The notes under the pieces are model-generated. The model saw only the letters and a list, made by a program, of their open reading frames with translations. It made no database searches and was not told the origin of the DNA. This document shows, piece after piece, positions 9,363 through 22,099 of a stretch of 64,000 bases of DNA. The stretch comes from Chara braunii (taxonomy: Eukaryota; Streptophyta; Charophyceae; Charales; Characeae): the NCBI GenBank assembly GCA_003427395.1, contig BFEA01000077.1, positions 1,515,376-1,579,375 of the forward strand, written 5' to 3'. Each line of letters begins with the position of its first letter. Positions within the stretch are counted from its first letter, which is position 1. The position numbers and the translations under genes are program-made.

Positions 9363-12300
9363 ACACACACACATGGACAAACACGTGTGTTTGCGCATTT
9401 TTTTTTATCAATCAGCCAATCACAATCAACTTATTGATGGTCATCATGACCATGTATTTCTGGCCTTTTTAATTTAATGACATTAAAATTAAAAAAATGG
9501 GTGGACGCAAGACCTACTGATTAGCGTTATGATCAATTTAAAATGTGATGATATATTGTTGTTTTTAAGAAAAAAAAAACATTTTATCACAGAGAGAGTC
9601 CTGTGTTGAAGGTTACGACAATGATTTTTGCCTCACAATATCTGGAATGTGCAAAATGAGAATGAAATTTCCTTGAGAGCATGGAGAGTTACACCTCGGT
9701 ACTAAGTGGATCGAGGTAGCTTTCCTAGGTTGGTCTTTAAATATTTGCTCCAACGAATTAGTTATGTAGGTTTGACAATAGGGTAATCTTTCTCGCGAGT
9801 TGTTATGCCTCAGATTTAATTAATTATTTTTTTAATTTTAAATTTATTTTTTCTCATTGGTGTTCTTTGAGAACCATTTGTCTCTAATGATATTACTAAG
9901 AGATAATATGATTTAATTCAGAATATTATGAACGTAGTTCAAGGATTATCTTATGTAGGATGATAGAAGATAAAGTTTTTCTCCAGGGTATTGTGATCAT
10001 ATATAATTGATTTTTGACTCAAAATTATCTATTTTTTTTTTGTTGGTGCTCTTTGAGGTTAATTTATCTGTAATGACGATTATCGAGAAACTAAATTATC
10101 TTGATTTAGTTTGCAATATTTTCAAAAACACATCTTGAATCGGGAATGTACCAATATTTTGTGCATGTCGAGCAACATGGTAGATGATGTTTACATGCTA
10201 TCACTGGCAGATCGTGATTTAGATAGAATTTGTGGAATTTGAGTGTAACGCACACAGAGACACCTTCGTTAGTGTAAAGAGATATACCAAATAGATAAGA
10301 AGTAAGGCATATGAAATCCCAAAGGCGGATTTTATTAATTCAAACCCTCAATTATATGGTTGTGTTACTTTTAAAAATTAAGAGTGTGCAACTATTTGCA
10401 CCATTTGGTCGGATGACCAAAGTAATGAGGTCAAGGTAAGGTCACTTCATCGACAAGATCATACGAGAAGGAAAAACTTGAAGGAAGTATACAGTCAGTT
10501 GGCCACAATGGTTTAAAACAAAGTCAAATAACTTTTAGCATATAGTTGTATCGGCTATGTATATTACCTTTTAAATTTTTAATTGGTTTGTCATAAGGAA
10601 TTATCGAAAGTATACAGTTTTAATTAATAGTTGTTTCAATTTATATAATAGTACCCATCATTGAATAGTTTTAAATTTTAATTTTACACCAAATCATTTA
10701 AAAAAATATCGGTTTTAACCGTTTTAGCATTGGTTAGTTGTATTTTAGCTTTAACATGTACATGAAATACCTCCATTAGCCGTTTTTTGTTGCAGATTTA
10801 ATCAATTTTTTTTTTATAGGTTGCGAAGCTCATTTAAAGACCTTCATAGAAGTAGTAACCAACGTTATTAGTTGTTTTTGTTATACATATTTTGTAAAAT
10901 TTTAAAATATCTAAATCATGGATTTTCGACAAACATGTAGATCATCAAAGGTTTTTGTATTTCATCAGATGATGGGTTTCAAATTTTGATCTGTATCATG
11001 AACAATAACGCTCGCAGCAATAGGGTTGATCACCTAATTCGATACAATATGATGTTCATCCTTGGTATAGAGTTTGGGCTACTGAACCTCCTTATTGAAG
11101 CTCTTGGGGATGGGGGCCTGCAAAGGCGTTCAATTTTTTAAAGGTTGTTGATTTCTACATATATTCAATCAAATAAACTTTTTCGTTTTTTATTTGGTAT
11201 GTATTTTTTTGTTTTTCAATTAGTTTTTCTTTATTTTCATAATTATAAAAGTTTATTATATTTTTATATCAAATTCGTTCATCTTCACTATCTACCTACC
11301 GCTAATCCTACAACTATTATAGGAAACCCCTACAAGCATAGCGACGGACCTCTCTTGGTGGATGAAAGTTACCTCTTTCTATTAAGGAAGTTATTGCATG
11401 TTTGCGCCTTCCCCTTCACGTTTAGGGTGCAGGCTTCGGCTTGCCGGCTTGCCGGCTTGCCGCCGGGGGCGTGGCTAATACAAGGATAGAGCATTTGCCA
11501 GTAATAACACTGTCTAAGGGGGGCACTCTCCCACATACCGCACACAACCCACTCATACTTGTATTCACACTCATGATGGTTAAAAACCCTATTAATACCA
11601 ACCAAGACGATCAAGGTGATTATCTCAATTAGTTCTCACCATAACATGTTTGGTTTTTCTTTTCTTGTCCGTATGTTTTAAAAGCACCCCTATTGAGATG
11701 AGGTGCATTCCTCATAAAGGGAGGATGTTGTAAGTATCAAGCTTGAACGAGGAATACCAACTAGAAAAAAAAATTGAATCATTAAACCTTATCATTAGAG
11801 GAGGAAGGGGGTATGAATCTAACTTGGAAAATGGGAGAGTTTCGTCAAGAACAAAGTTTTTTTTTTTTTTTCCTTTGTTGTATCTTTAATTTTGGTTGTA
11901 CCAAAGCTACAATGGTTTTAGACTACATCTAGCTCCTAAGTATATCCAGGCCTTAAACAAACCTGCTTCACTTTAAAGATTAGGAAAGTTCGAACTTATA
12001 ATGATCAAAGGTTGGGGTGATGTTGTTGGAAATATATCTTTTTACAATACATAGAGGTGTCTTCCTACCAATCATCATTTAACGTTGTACCGCATAAGGT
12101 AGATGTTTAGGTGGTGGGAGACAATAAAAGGATAGGAGTGACGAAAGGTGCACAAAAAAGGAGTCGGCGGATACTTTCATGGTGTGTGAATGGTGAAGCA
12201 TTAGTACGATCAGGCACCTTACCAGGATGGAGGAGAAACTATTGCGGGTAATAGTGTGGCGAATAACAATTAGAGCCCTCGCAACCGGCCGCAATGGTCA

Positions 12301-13740
12301 TCGAGAAACGTATTCGGTCCTTTGTTTCACTCATCATGAACCATATGTTATAAGTTGTGCTTGCATATTAGTTGGTGGGTGCTCGAACCATAAATCGTCA
12401 GAACTTTTAATAGGGGGAAACTTTCATAGGGACATCATACACAACAACACAATACAAATCAACTCTGCTATAGAAGAAGAACATTTTATGTGAGCTTGAA
12501 CCATTTAGCTCTAAAAGTGCTGATTTGTACTCTTGCAATGCCCATAGAGACCCCAGAAAGAGGTTGGCACCAACAAGTCATCTTTTTCGTTTGAGGGTCT
12601 CTTCTTAGCAGCTCACCTCCAAGGAAGAGGTATACCTTCCCCAATCTCCCTAGTCTTGCTACCTACATTCTCCATATTCCTCAATTGAGTCATTATTTTC
12701 CACGTTCGTCAATTGAATCATCGTTTGTCGCGTTGTCCCCAAGGTCCTTCAACATATTCCATAGATCATAATAGATGACTACAATTAATAGAAAGTCGCT
12801 TGATATCACACAGTTACGACTTTGGCAAGTGTCTTCGAGTATCTCCAACCACTTTGGCAGACCTTTATGCTCGAGCGAACCTTTATGAAGAAATAAAACT
12901 CGAAAAAGTGAGTTGGGAGTCTAAATTTGCAAACCTAGTTGCCTAGTTTCTTTAGATCCTTGCATGTTATAGCAAAGACCTTAGAAAAACGAAGTTTTAC
13001 TGCTGCCTCTTGCAACTCGTATATTTTCTATCAATGGAAGTACTTCTAGTGCTGGCATACGTAAAACTTCTATATATTTACTTATAAGATCTCGATTCGA
13101 GGTTTTATTACCTTCCAAACCAAGTAATCTTAAAAGATGGATATTAGTTTTTTCTCACATTAACACAACATTCATGTTCGTAGATTAGTCATAGTTAAAC
13201 AATCTAAACATGAATTGAAACGCATGCAATAAAAAACAATTTGTCGAGATAGAGTTCTTCCTCACCAAATACGTTATGAATACACTCTCACATTAGCAAA
13301 ATTTCTAAGAAATAATTTTAAGCCACAAGTGAGAAATCGATGTATTTTGACAGGACGATCTCGTTTTATATATAAATTATTTTGTGTTTCTTGCCACAGT
13401 GACTCTTACCCAAAGAAGTGACGCCGAGCTAATTCATGATACTTGATTTGTCTGATACCTACAGATTGGCGCATCGTATTAATAATACTTACACATCTCA
13501 AAGTTTTGCAGGGTAAATGAGCCTCATAATCAATTTGTTCTTCATATCACAAGACCTGATGGTCGTTCTCACAATAGCAAATATTTCCTATGTAAGCATA
13601 TGCCACTCCTTTGACCATAGAGTGTTTCTCTGGGTGTCTTGTCGTATCTCAAGGGATCCACCGTAATACACATTCAACATGTTATTTGTCAAACTTTAGT
13701 TTTTTTCGGAACAAGTAATTGAACAAGTAAAAAAATTTCA
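8260..13740. other. AT-rich stretch without recognisable genes
   Basis: Base composition becomes clearly AT-rich, most strongly from about 9780 to 11300. Open frames are short, and none shows a motif I can name. The minus strand from about 13730 down to 12200 reads like decayed protein-coding sequence with many stops, but no domain can be assigned. A triplicated CGGCTTGC unit lies near 11436-11465. This may be very old retroelement DNA or plain intergenic sequence. Confidence 0.45.
9294..9374 (+). repeat. (CA)n microsatellite
   Basis: A long, nearly pure CA array with a few TACA interruptions. The open frames here are artefacts of the dinucleotide repeat. Confidence 0.95.
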
Positions 13741-13849
13741 CAAATCATGCAAAGGACAGGGGACAAAACCTTACCATCATTGTTAGAATCAAGCCGTCCT
13801 CAAAGGTGCAACCCCCCTGTTGCTAACAACAATCGATCATCATTAATTT

Positions 13850-13888
13850 TTATTTTAATTTATTTTATTTTATTTTATTTTATTTCAC
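13850..13888 (+). repeat. (TTTTA)n microsatellite
   Basis: Several consecutive TTTTA/TTTAT pentamers. Confidence 0.8.
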
Positions 13889-14440
13889 TGTCTTTTTCTG
13901 AGGATTTGTATTTCTCCTTGTTTTCTGTTTTGCCTCACTTCCTTTGCATTGATTCCTTATGGTTTGCACAAGGTTTTCTTGCTGCCTTGCGTTGATCCCC
14001 ACGCACTCCAATTCATGTGCTTTGTTGCCTCCCTGCACTTCGCCTCGTTTTGGGTTTCCTTTGCCTTTCTTATGTTTTTTGTGATATCCTATTATGTCTT
14101 TTGGTTCGTCCACAGGGGCAGTTGAAGTACACATGCCTATGTTGCTTTTTAAACGGAATGTACACGCGTTCGTGTACAAACATGCGCGTTCAAACGCATT
14201 TAAACGCGCCATGGAGGTACGCACGGGAAAAAGTGAAGGTGCACGCACCTCAAGGGAGTGTGTGCTATGGGCTACGTGAGGGTGTGCTTCGTTCGTGCGG
14301 CGAGGGGAGGCAGAGGGGGGAGTGTGTGTGGTGTGGGTGTAGTTGTTTTGGAGGAAGGGGATGCGGGGGTGGGGATTAGAGGCAGTGTTTCATTTGGCCC
14401 CTTGTGCCCGAAAAGATTTATCGACACTGAAAACATACAA

Positions 14441-14648
14441 ACCCCACGAACCCTCAAGCCCCTTCATCACTGTGGTATTCGGGGGATCAGGGGAGTGAGC
14501 GGGTTGTAGGGGGTGCAAAGCTTAATGGGGGTGCAAAGCTTAATGGGGGTGCAACACCCCCATTAAGATTTACACCCCCTACAACACCCTCACTACCCTG
14601 ATCCCCCTAATACCCAAGTGGTAAAGGGTTGTCAGGGTTCACGGGGGG
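14441..14648. mobile_element. Long-armed fold-back element, about 208 bp
   Basis: The left arm runs from ACCCCACGAACCCTC through GTGGTATT, GGGGGATCAGGG and GTTGTAGGGGGTG. The right arm is its reverse complement, with CACCCCCTACAAC, CCCTGATCCCCC, AATACCCAAGTGG and AGGGTTCACGGGG. Arms are about 80 bp. The loop carries two copies of AAAGCTTAATGGGGGTGC and a reversed CACCCCCATTAAG, so even the centre can pair. No coding sequence. Typical of a hairpin MITE or fold-back transposon. Confidence 0.8.
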
Positions 14649-15119
14649 GGGGCTAGCGGCAAGGTTCGATTTATTTGCATCCGTCCATATTTCCATGCAT
14701 GCATTGCATACATTCATGGTCAAAGTGTGAACATTAAAGATACACAATCACGTTGACATCTCATTAGCACTGGTAATAATAACAAGATAATGTCGCTCGC
14801 GTGCACATGAAGAAAGCAAAAAAAAAAAAAAAAACACAAAAGAAAAAACACGCCACCACACTGATAATTAAAAAAAAATAAAAATCTACGTTTATTGCAC
14901 CTCCATGCGACTCTATATAACCTACACGACAGTAAAATGCTACACTACAACAGTGCAGCTTGATGTCATCCATGTCCAAGTATCACGGCGATGACCTCAA
15001 AATTTAGATCGCACCAAACCCGCAGTACCAACGAACCAGGGTTGTCACACGGGGATCCCCAGGGCCAAAGTCGGAGTATGGCTCTCACCCTCGAACCCTC
15101 GGCGCGGGGATCCCCGACC

Positions 15120-15426
15120 NNNNNNNNNNNNNNNNNNNNNNNNNNNNNNNNNNNNNNNNNNNNNNNNNNNNNNNNNNNNNNNNNNNNNNNNNNNNNNNNN
15201 NNNNNNNNNNNNNNNNNNNNNNNNNNNNNNNNNNNNNNNNNNNNNNNNNNNNNNNNNNNNNNNNNNNNNNNNNNNNNNNNNNNNNNNNNNNNNNNNNNNN
15301 NNNNNNNNNNNNNNNNNNNNNNNNNNNNNNNNNNNNNNNNNNNNNNNNNNNNNNNNNNNNNNNNNNNNNNNNNNNNNNNNNNNNNNNNNNNNNNNNNNNN
15401 NNNNNNNNNNNNNNNNNNNNNNNNNN
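15120..15426. other. Assembly gap (N run)
   Basis: About 307 undetermined bases. Both GGGGATCCCC palindromes near 15051 and 15107 lie just before the gap, and the other side is C-rich. Long open frames drawn across the Ns are not real. Confidence 1.
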
Positions 15427-15599
15427 GTCCCCTGCACCCCCGCCACCGCTCCCCTCCCACCCCCGCCGGGGCCGTGGGGCCGGGGCTCGACAACGCTGCA
15501 ACGAACACATGCAACGCAAATAGAAACAAACAACAAGGAAACGAAATACACAGCAAAACACAATGTCAGACCTGCAAAAAAAAAATAAAAAATGCAGTC

Positions 15600-15835
15600 A
15601 CTCTCGTCTAATGGGGGCGTCCTTGCTATCAACGTCAGGGTGAGCGTTGTCTTTGTTGTTGTCGGTCTCCTCTCCACCGCCGTCGTCACTTTTGTCCTCG
15701 CTCTCGTCATCGCTCTCCTCATCGCCCTCATTGTTGCCTTCGCTCACGTCAGGGTCAGCACTGTAACTCGCGTCATCAATGTCATCGTTCCCCTCGTCCT
15801 CGCTCTGCTCCGTTGGGTGGCTCGGTCGTGATGCC
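15600..15835 (-). repeat. Acid-encoding triplet-rich stretch
   Basis: A run built on GTC/CTC/ATC-type triplets on the plus strand. Read on the minus strand it would encode a tract rich in Asp, Glu, Ser and Asn. Its position next to the hAT remains fits a low-complexity C-terminal tail, but this is not proven. Confidence 0.4.
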
Positions 15836-15982
15836 TCAGTGGTATGTGCTTACCTCTGGTGAGAACTACGCCTTGTAGCCACTAAGTCAGTGTTGTTGTG
15901 GTACATAATCACCCATCTGCCTTTCCTCGCAACATGCAAGTGATGTTGTCGTTGTCAAAGATGTGACGGGTGCTCGACCGCA

Positions 15983-18267
15983 TTAGCAGGCCCTCCGCCC
16001 CGGAGGTGTCTCCCTGCCTATGCCCCCCCCTCGCAGGTGCTCGACCGCCATGGCGGTGTACTCTCCACGCATGCGCATTGGTCCCTCATCCTCCTCTGCG
16101 GACTTACGCACAATGTCAGGAGCCATGGTGCCCTCAATGTCGTTGGGACCGACCAGTCCCTCAAACCCTGACACAACAACATTGGCAAGCGATGAGTCAA
16201 TGACCATGGTCCTTGTAGTGGCAACCCTGATTGTTGACGAGTGGATGCTGCCGTAACCCGCCTGCAGGAGCTCCACGAGCGATTTGTGCGCCCGAAACAT
16301 GCAGTGTCATAAAAGGCGGTCGTCATGTCTATCCACAAGTGCCTCGATATCGGAGTTTTGGTCCCACCACGATGATGTCCAGTAACGTTGCCAAGGGATT
16401 GCAAGACAAAAATCCCTCCCTCGGACACGGGTGCAAAAGCGCCTGGCGGTGGCATCGGGCTGGCAGGGCCCCATGATATCAAAGCAACGGTTGACAATAA
16501 TCCCGGAGGGGGCTCTGACCTGAATATGTGCGACTCTATCTCCGCGAGGTCTCTCTGGAAACAACTCGCCAACTCATCCGACGTCATGGTGCCACACACC
16601 ATGGATCCTCGGGCGGCGTCGGACCTACATCACATACCTCCGCCGAATAATCTCTGGGGTCCGGGCAGGTGGTGGAAGCGGTGGCGGAGGTATGTCTCTC
16701 CCAATGTGTTTGGCAGTAAATGGGATATCATTCCCCAAACGTCGCCTCAGATTCATGCTATGTGCAGGAGTGTGTTGACTCTCCATCTCGGGACGGCACG
16801 ACTCAACAGCAACCAAAGCATAGCTTAAAACTATGGCGGGCCGGATGTTAGCAGTGGTCTCCTTTGATGCCGCATGACCTTTCCACTCACCTGCGTCACC
16901 ACCTTGAGCAAGAGTGGTGTCGCCCTCCCCTCCGATGTTCACAACGACATGTGCAAGACCCCTGCCATGTACACCCACGCCCTCTGATCCACGTGTGTGT
17001 GACGCACCACCCCTCTCAGGCAGTCTGATTGTTGGTCCGGCCGCTCTGTCATCGACGGCCAACCACCGCCCCATCAGTATGTCCTCCAACCCGGGAGACC
17101 TCAGCACATTCGTAGTTTGCAAGCCAACACCCACTGGTAACGCTGCCTTCTCTCTACCCTAACATCAGCCGATGTGGATGGACCACTGACCTCGGTGTCG
17201 ATGAGTGCCGGTGTGAGTAACTCCTCACGCGCACGGACCCCAGTCTGACACTCGCGCTCCTCTTGTGCCTGTGTGCCACCTTTTGGGCGATCTGACACTC
17301 ATGGTCAAGAAGTTGCGCTCGCATGCTATCCAATTTATTCCACCTTTGTGAAGCCATTTCCTACGAGGGTGTCATGTCATCGTCGGTCTCCACTCGGTCC
17401 CCTCCGCCCTCCCTGCCTCGTGAAGGAGACACGCCCTGCTCCCTGCGCATGCCAGGTGTGAAGCAACCCGACATGACTTCGTCAATTTGCCCCAAGATGT
17501 CGCCCATGGTTGTGGATGTCCCGCCTCGGGACAGACTATCGCCAAGAGGAACCCCCAGAGAACCCAAGCCACTTACAGGGCATGGTGACTTGCCAACAAT
17601 GCCCACACCCGCGACTGCTCTACCCCCCTCGTCACAAACAGTCTCTGCGGCACCGCGAACTCCACTTCGTCCATAACACATGATGGTGGCCCATCGAAAT
17701 CCATACGTCGAGCAAGCAGAACTACGACACTCGACGACCGGTGCATCATGGCACTCCCCCCTTTATTAGCAGCCGCAGTGACAACAAAAGTACGATCATT
17801 GGATGATATCCCCCTCCCGTCACCAAACTCTCCCATCGTCCTCGACTCCTCGCCATGTACCCCACAAAATGTGAAATGTCCGTAGTGCGACCACCGCTCT
17901 CACCATCTCGGTGCTCCCCTCAACTACCATATTGGGCCCATAAGTCCTTCACTCCCTCCTCGCCCTTGAAAAGGTTTCTCCCCCCGCTCCGTCTACGAAC
18001 ATCTTTGGGGTCTCTCCAGTCGCTGACCGCGCCTACGTCTGCATCGGCCGCATCCATAGCATCAACATTAGTGCCACAACGGAAGTCCTCGTCGACCGTG
18101 TCATCTCTCGGGTACTGCCACAAGGTGACCACTAGCGTGCCGAAAAATTGCGAAAATACTCCCGACGAGACGGGGTCCTTCGAGTGACACAGATCTCTTT
18201 GCAGCCACGATGCAGCTCCTTGTGCGTCCTCACCTCTTTTGTCCCTTCCTACAAAGTCTTTGTCCAA
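15983..18267 (-). pseudogene. Broken coding sequence downstream of the hAT core, unrecognised
   Basis: Several minus-strand frames at 15983-16602, 16625-17134, 17573-17836 and 17920-18267 look protein-like. They have mixed composition, few low-complexity runs, and one frame hands over to the next where the first stops, as expected of a frameshifted gene. Examples are YGSIHSSTIRVATTRTMV (near 16240) and VVTLWQYPRDDTVDEDF (near 18120). I cannot name a domain. It may be the C-terminal part of the hAT protein or a second element-encoded frame. Confidence 0.4.
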
Positions 18268-18361
18268 ATCCCCGCCTCCAAATCCAACAACAACTCGTCA
18301 TGCATCTAGGGAGCCAACCTGTGCACCGCTCGCTGGTGTGCAAGAAGGCGCGTGTTGACCA

Positions 18362-18589
18362 TTATCTTGACCATATTTGCGACCTTCTAGAAACCCAACC
18401 TGTTTCACTTCTTTGTGTGGATGTCTCGTGGACAGCCTCATTCGGAGTGGAGCACGTCCACATATGTATCACACGAAGAGCGGTGGGTTGTAGCTGGGAG
18501 GCAGAATGTCCAAACTTGGACCACCAATGTGCGGACTCAATGGTCTCAACGTCGCCGACGCACTTCCGTGCGAATCGGTCCCCATCCAC
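18362..18589 (-). pseudogene. hAT C-terminal dimerisation segment
   Basis: The frame contains WWSKFGHSASQLQPTALRV followed by HMWTCSTP and, further on, AVHETSTQ. The pattern of a WW-x-x(F/Y)G start, a Leu/Ala-Arg-Val helix and a Thr-Cys-Ser turn is typical of the hAT family C-terminal dimerisation region. It lies in order downstream of the catalytic pieces on the same strand. There is no intact start, so it is part of a broken gene. Confidence 0.65.
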
Positions 18590-18706
18590 ATTGCCCCAAG
18601 CAATCGCACTATCGAGGACATGGAAATCTTGAAACTAGTTGCATGACCCGCGGAACAAATCGTTGGCGATGTCGTAACCAGTGTGCAAAAGAATGTAAGT
18701 CTCCGC

Positions 18707-19464
18707 CTACGTCACTAACCGGGCGTGGTACATATCGACCACCCCACTGAAATACCTCATTTTACAACGGTTGGGGCACAAAAGATAAGCGGCGGCGTGT
18801 GCTAGTTCCGCCATTATCTGGAACCGCTCCTGCACCTTCCTGAAAGTGAGCTGAGTCATGGCAGGAGGCAAGAGGTGGAGCTCTCTCACCATAACAATGT
18901 GCAACTGTTGCGTCCACTCCACGATGCGCGACATGTGCATACCACCACAATCTAAGTTAAACCTACGTAGGAGATTGTAAACGGGTTCCATAATGCGATA
19001 CAAGGTGTCAATCGAATCCAACCACTTGCCATGTTTAACTTGTCACCTGACCCATCTAGCGAACTGGTCAATGTGTGTGTCCCAAGGGACTAAACTACAC
19101 TTTGTCGTAGCAACAGTCTTCTCTAACTTGAAGGTATGTCTTACGACAAAAAGACACTCCAACATGGCAAAGACCAACGTGAACCGTATCTCACAAGGGC
19201 AAATGAGCCTCATGTCAGGCAGATAGAAAGCGGCACCATGCACTTTGATGAAGCGCACAACCGCTCTCTCCCGCAGTATAGTCCCCTGACCCACTCACTC
19301 ACCGTGCTTATGTCTGACAATAACTTGTTGCAGATATGCACTACGCACGGGATCCACATGATGTGTCTGTACTGAGGCTTCATCTTTGGATGAGCCAACG
19401 TGTTCGCAACTTCGCAGCAGCGGTATACACGGCTGCCGAGTCCGTGCAGATGGCACTGACCCAA
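18707..19464 (-). pseudogene. hAT transposase middle region (DUF659-type)
   Basis: Two overlapping frames continue each other. The first (from 19464) gives MWIPCVVHICNKLLSDIS, the W-x-P-C-x-x-H-x-x-N signature of plant hAT transposases. The second (19294 to 18707) gives CEIRFTLVFAMLECLF and then, after one in-frame TGA near 19043, DTLYRIMEPVYNLLRRF and MSRIVEWTQQL, followed by AELAHAAAYLLCPNR. This is the characteristic order in DUF659/hAT proteins. A frameshift near 19290 and the TGA make the gene non-functional. Confidence 0.75.
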
Positions 19465-19469
19465 TTCGG

Positions 19470-20490
19470 GTCACCTAAAAACATCCACCCATCGCAGCAG
19501 AGGCAATAATGGGCAAGGGGTGGGGGGGGGCATGGTTTAGGAGGGAACCAGGGGAAAGGGGGAAGAGGGTTGGTCCTATGTTAGGGCCAAAGGAGAGTGG
19601 GAGGCTCGTCTTGGCAGAGGCAGTGTAGGGCTAAGGGGGGACAGGTATGGGGAGGAAGGGTTGATCCTTCTTGAAGAATTTTAACATCCAGGCTAGTGAT
19701 TTTCTTTCAACAGTTTTCCCTCTCTAGGAGGTTGGACGAATAGTTGTTATCCAACAAGTCATCTCTGATACTGCCTAGGGTGGTCAAAAGGTAGGTGGCC
19801 CTTGAAGAACGATGTTGGAGCAACCCTAGGCGGAGACGGAGGCATGTGGTGCAAATCAGTGACCTAAGTTCTTGGGGACATGAGAAACATCTAAGATTCT
19901 TAGGGGCTGTTTACGGGGCCAGTCTCAGTGGTCATCGAGGGTCCTAGTTGGAGCAACTCTGGCTGGAGCTAGAGCAATGTTGTGCAACCCTTTAACCCAG
20001 CCTGACGAGAGCATGAGTGGTAGAACTATGGTTTGTGCTGACAATGGCGATGCTAGAGCCTAGTGGTAGTCTTAGGTGGGATTGAATAGCTTTCACCTAT
20101 CTAATTCATGGTTCGGAGGTTTTCTTCGATACTTCTATGCTAGTGACTCGGTAGAGCTTGAGCAGTAGATCATGAATGTTCCTGAGCTTTTCATTTCTTC
20201 AATTGCTTTTAGTCAAAGTCGGGTAATGGCCCCGATAGTTCATGTTTTTTGCATTATGAAAAGGGACGCTAAGCCCGGTTCCCAGCCGTGTTGCTCCCCA
20301 GATAGAAGTGTCGCGCCCTCGAAAAACAAAAGTTCACCCATCACTCCACAACAGTAGGCCTGTGATCACGAGAACCCTCCCCGTTCATCGTCCTGATCAT
20401 CAGCACACCTCATGATGCTGCGACAAGGAAGTTGGCGATGGGTCAATGATCTGGAAGCCTCCTGCCGTCTTAAAGGATCGTGACGCCATT
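19470..20490. other. Interruption between hAT pieces
   Basis: No transposase-like frame is found here. About 20262-20310 holds a reverse-oriented family A repeat core (GGGACGCTAAGCCCGG..GCTCCCC). The segment may be an intron or later insertions into the hAT element. Confidence 0.45.
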
Positions 20491-20493
20491 GAC

Positions 20494-20818
20494 TTAAAAC
20501 GGCTCCCTAACATCCTTCAGATCAGCAGGAATATCATCTGTAGATTGACACTCGAACTCAATCGCCGCAATCTCATTGTGGGAATGCCATAAGACCTTCA
20601 TAGACCCGGGCAAGTCAACAAAGTGTCTTTTGTACTCCTTGAACACCTTGTAATGGAAGACGCTGAAGGGCAACTGTTGATTGTACACGAATCGGTCGGA
20701 ATCGCAAAAATCTCTTTTTGTGTTCCACTAGCCACTGTGAGGCATACACATCCTTGATCACATGTTGCCTCATCTTCTTTCGCAGGTTCGCATTCCCCCC
20801 TTCCGCTCTCTCCTTCAT
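20494..20818 (-). pseudogene. hAT segment between zinc finger and catalytic region
   Basis: One frame carries HVIKDVYASQWLVEHKKR; after a shift the next carries FVYNQQLPFSVFHYKVFKEY and ends VREPF. The sequence of an aromatic-rich 'small F/Y..P F' segment followed by ..VREPF resembles the start of the catalytic region in DUF659-type hAT proteins. The change of frame near 20690 marks a frameshift mutation. Confidence 0.6.
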
Positions 20819-20990
20819 CTTTCCTCACATCTCACCCACTGCACCCTTCCCTGGTCGTTGTGTGTAGGGCACTTTCACCCCTTTCGCACTGCGCTATCGC
20901 CGACATCGACCACATCATCCGCCCTATGCCCTCTCACTTCCTTGCCGTTTGCACCCCACTCGCCCTCTTCTCCTGTCGCACCGCTCGCGT

Positions 20991-21353
20991 CTATAGCTGG
21001 CGCAGGACCTGGAGCTCCTCGTGCCTCCACAACCACCCTAGTTGCTTGTCCGCCATCTTGTACCTGTTGTTATAGTGCATGTCCACGAGTGCCTCGTTTG
21101 TCACATGTGAACACCCCTTCCCCTGCTTGAAGTGCCTCACCGCGACATATTGTATGCCCTGGAATTCGTGGCCACAGAAGATGCACTTGAATATCTTCGT
21201 CTCGGTTCTCGAGGTCTTGTCCAATGGGAACGTACTTGTACATGACGCACCTCCTTTGGCCTTCTGTTGTGTGAGCTCGTCAGACCTCCTCAAATGGGCG
21301 CTCATGGTTTTTCCCCATGGCTGATCCAGTGGCCCAAGCGCCGCTCCCGCCAA
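20991..21353 (-). pseudogene. hAT N-terminal BED-type zinc finger
   Basis: A 120-residue frame. C57 and C60 in KCIFCGHEFQG, then H74 and C81 in AVRHFKQGKGC, form the C-x2-C..H-x6-C arrangement of a BED-type DNA-binding finger. This normally sits at the N-terminus of hAT transposases, which matches its position at the 5' side of the element. The last third is Gly/Glu/Asn-rich linker. The first ATG is plausible but not proven as the start. Confidence 0.65.
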
Positions 21354-21600
21354 GCCAAGCTAAAAATCCCCCCACCCAAACCCCCCAAATACCCACCACC
21401 AACCATTGCGGAACCACCCCGTCACGTCCTCCCCCCGCCACAACACCGCCAACCAATTTTCTAAGTGGCCCAAGCACCACCCCCGCCAAGCTTAAAATCC
21501 TCCAACCAAGCCCCGCGACCACCCCCCACCAACCATTGTTGAACCACCCCACCACCCCCTCCCCCCCAAGCGACCAACCCAACAAGCCAAAATAATTGCA
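21340..21600. repeat. C-rich low-complexity stretch
   Basis: Rich in CCACC, CCCCGCC and CAACC words, with repeated CCCCGCCAAGC and ACCAACCATT words at about 110-130 bp spacing. The proline-rich (plus) and glycine-rich (minus) frames follow from composition. Confidence 0.6.
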
Positions 21601-22099
21601 ATGGCGCAACCCCCTTGAAACTCGACCCCGCAATACCGCCGATCAATTTTTTGAACGTCTTTCAAAGCATTCACACGAGCATTCAATAAAATTGAATGGT
21701 GTTCGATGTTCTTAGTTCGTGGCGTTCAATGTTCTTAGTCTGTGGTGCGCGCAGCAGAAACTTTGAAACACATCACAAAACGCACGAACCGACACCCGCC
21801 GCTCCCTTTGCGTCGTCGGCGCGAATACCCTTACAAGGGTATCCGCCCTGGTTTTTGCAAGCGACAGAAAATAGTGTGGTTTAAAGTGAAGTATAACGCG
21901 CTAGGCGCGGCTGCGTCTGAGAATTACGTTGGCCGAATGGTTGACTAGAGTAAAGAGTGTGTGGCCGCGCAGGTTTGAGGCGCTCGTGATTCCTTCCTTA
22001 ACTGTTGATTATAAAGTCGGCACGGACGCCGATCGTGTGCTCGACGTTATTACTATTTGTTTAATTACTCTTGATCAACCTAGGGCCTAAGGATATTTT

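Larger units (their letters stand above)
15598..21360 (-). mobile_element. Decayed hAT-superfamily DNA transposon
   Basis: Reading on the minus strand, pieces of one transposase appear in the expected order: a BED-type zinc finger (20991-21353), the segment leading into the catalytic region (20494-20818), the DUF659-like and middle catalytic parts (18707-19464) and the C-terminal hAT dimerisation segment (18362-18589). Below 18267 the frames are broken and unrecognised, ending near an acidic triplet-rich stretch at about 15600-15830. Frameshifts, an in-frame stop and a reverse repeat family A core at 20262-20310 show that the copy is inactive. Terminal inverted repeats and target duplications were not found, so the limits are estimates. 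Confidence 0.7.

Noticed and set aside
9229-9477. His/Thr- and Val/Cys-rich frames
   Set aside because: Direct translation of a (CA)n microsatellite.
14966-15731. Long frames across the 15.1-15.4 kb gap
   Set aside because: Most of their length is undetermined bases, so there is no evidence that the frame is continuous.
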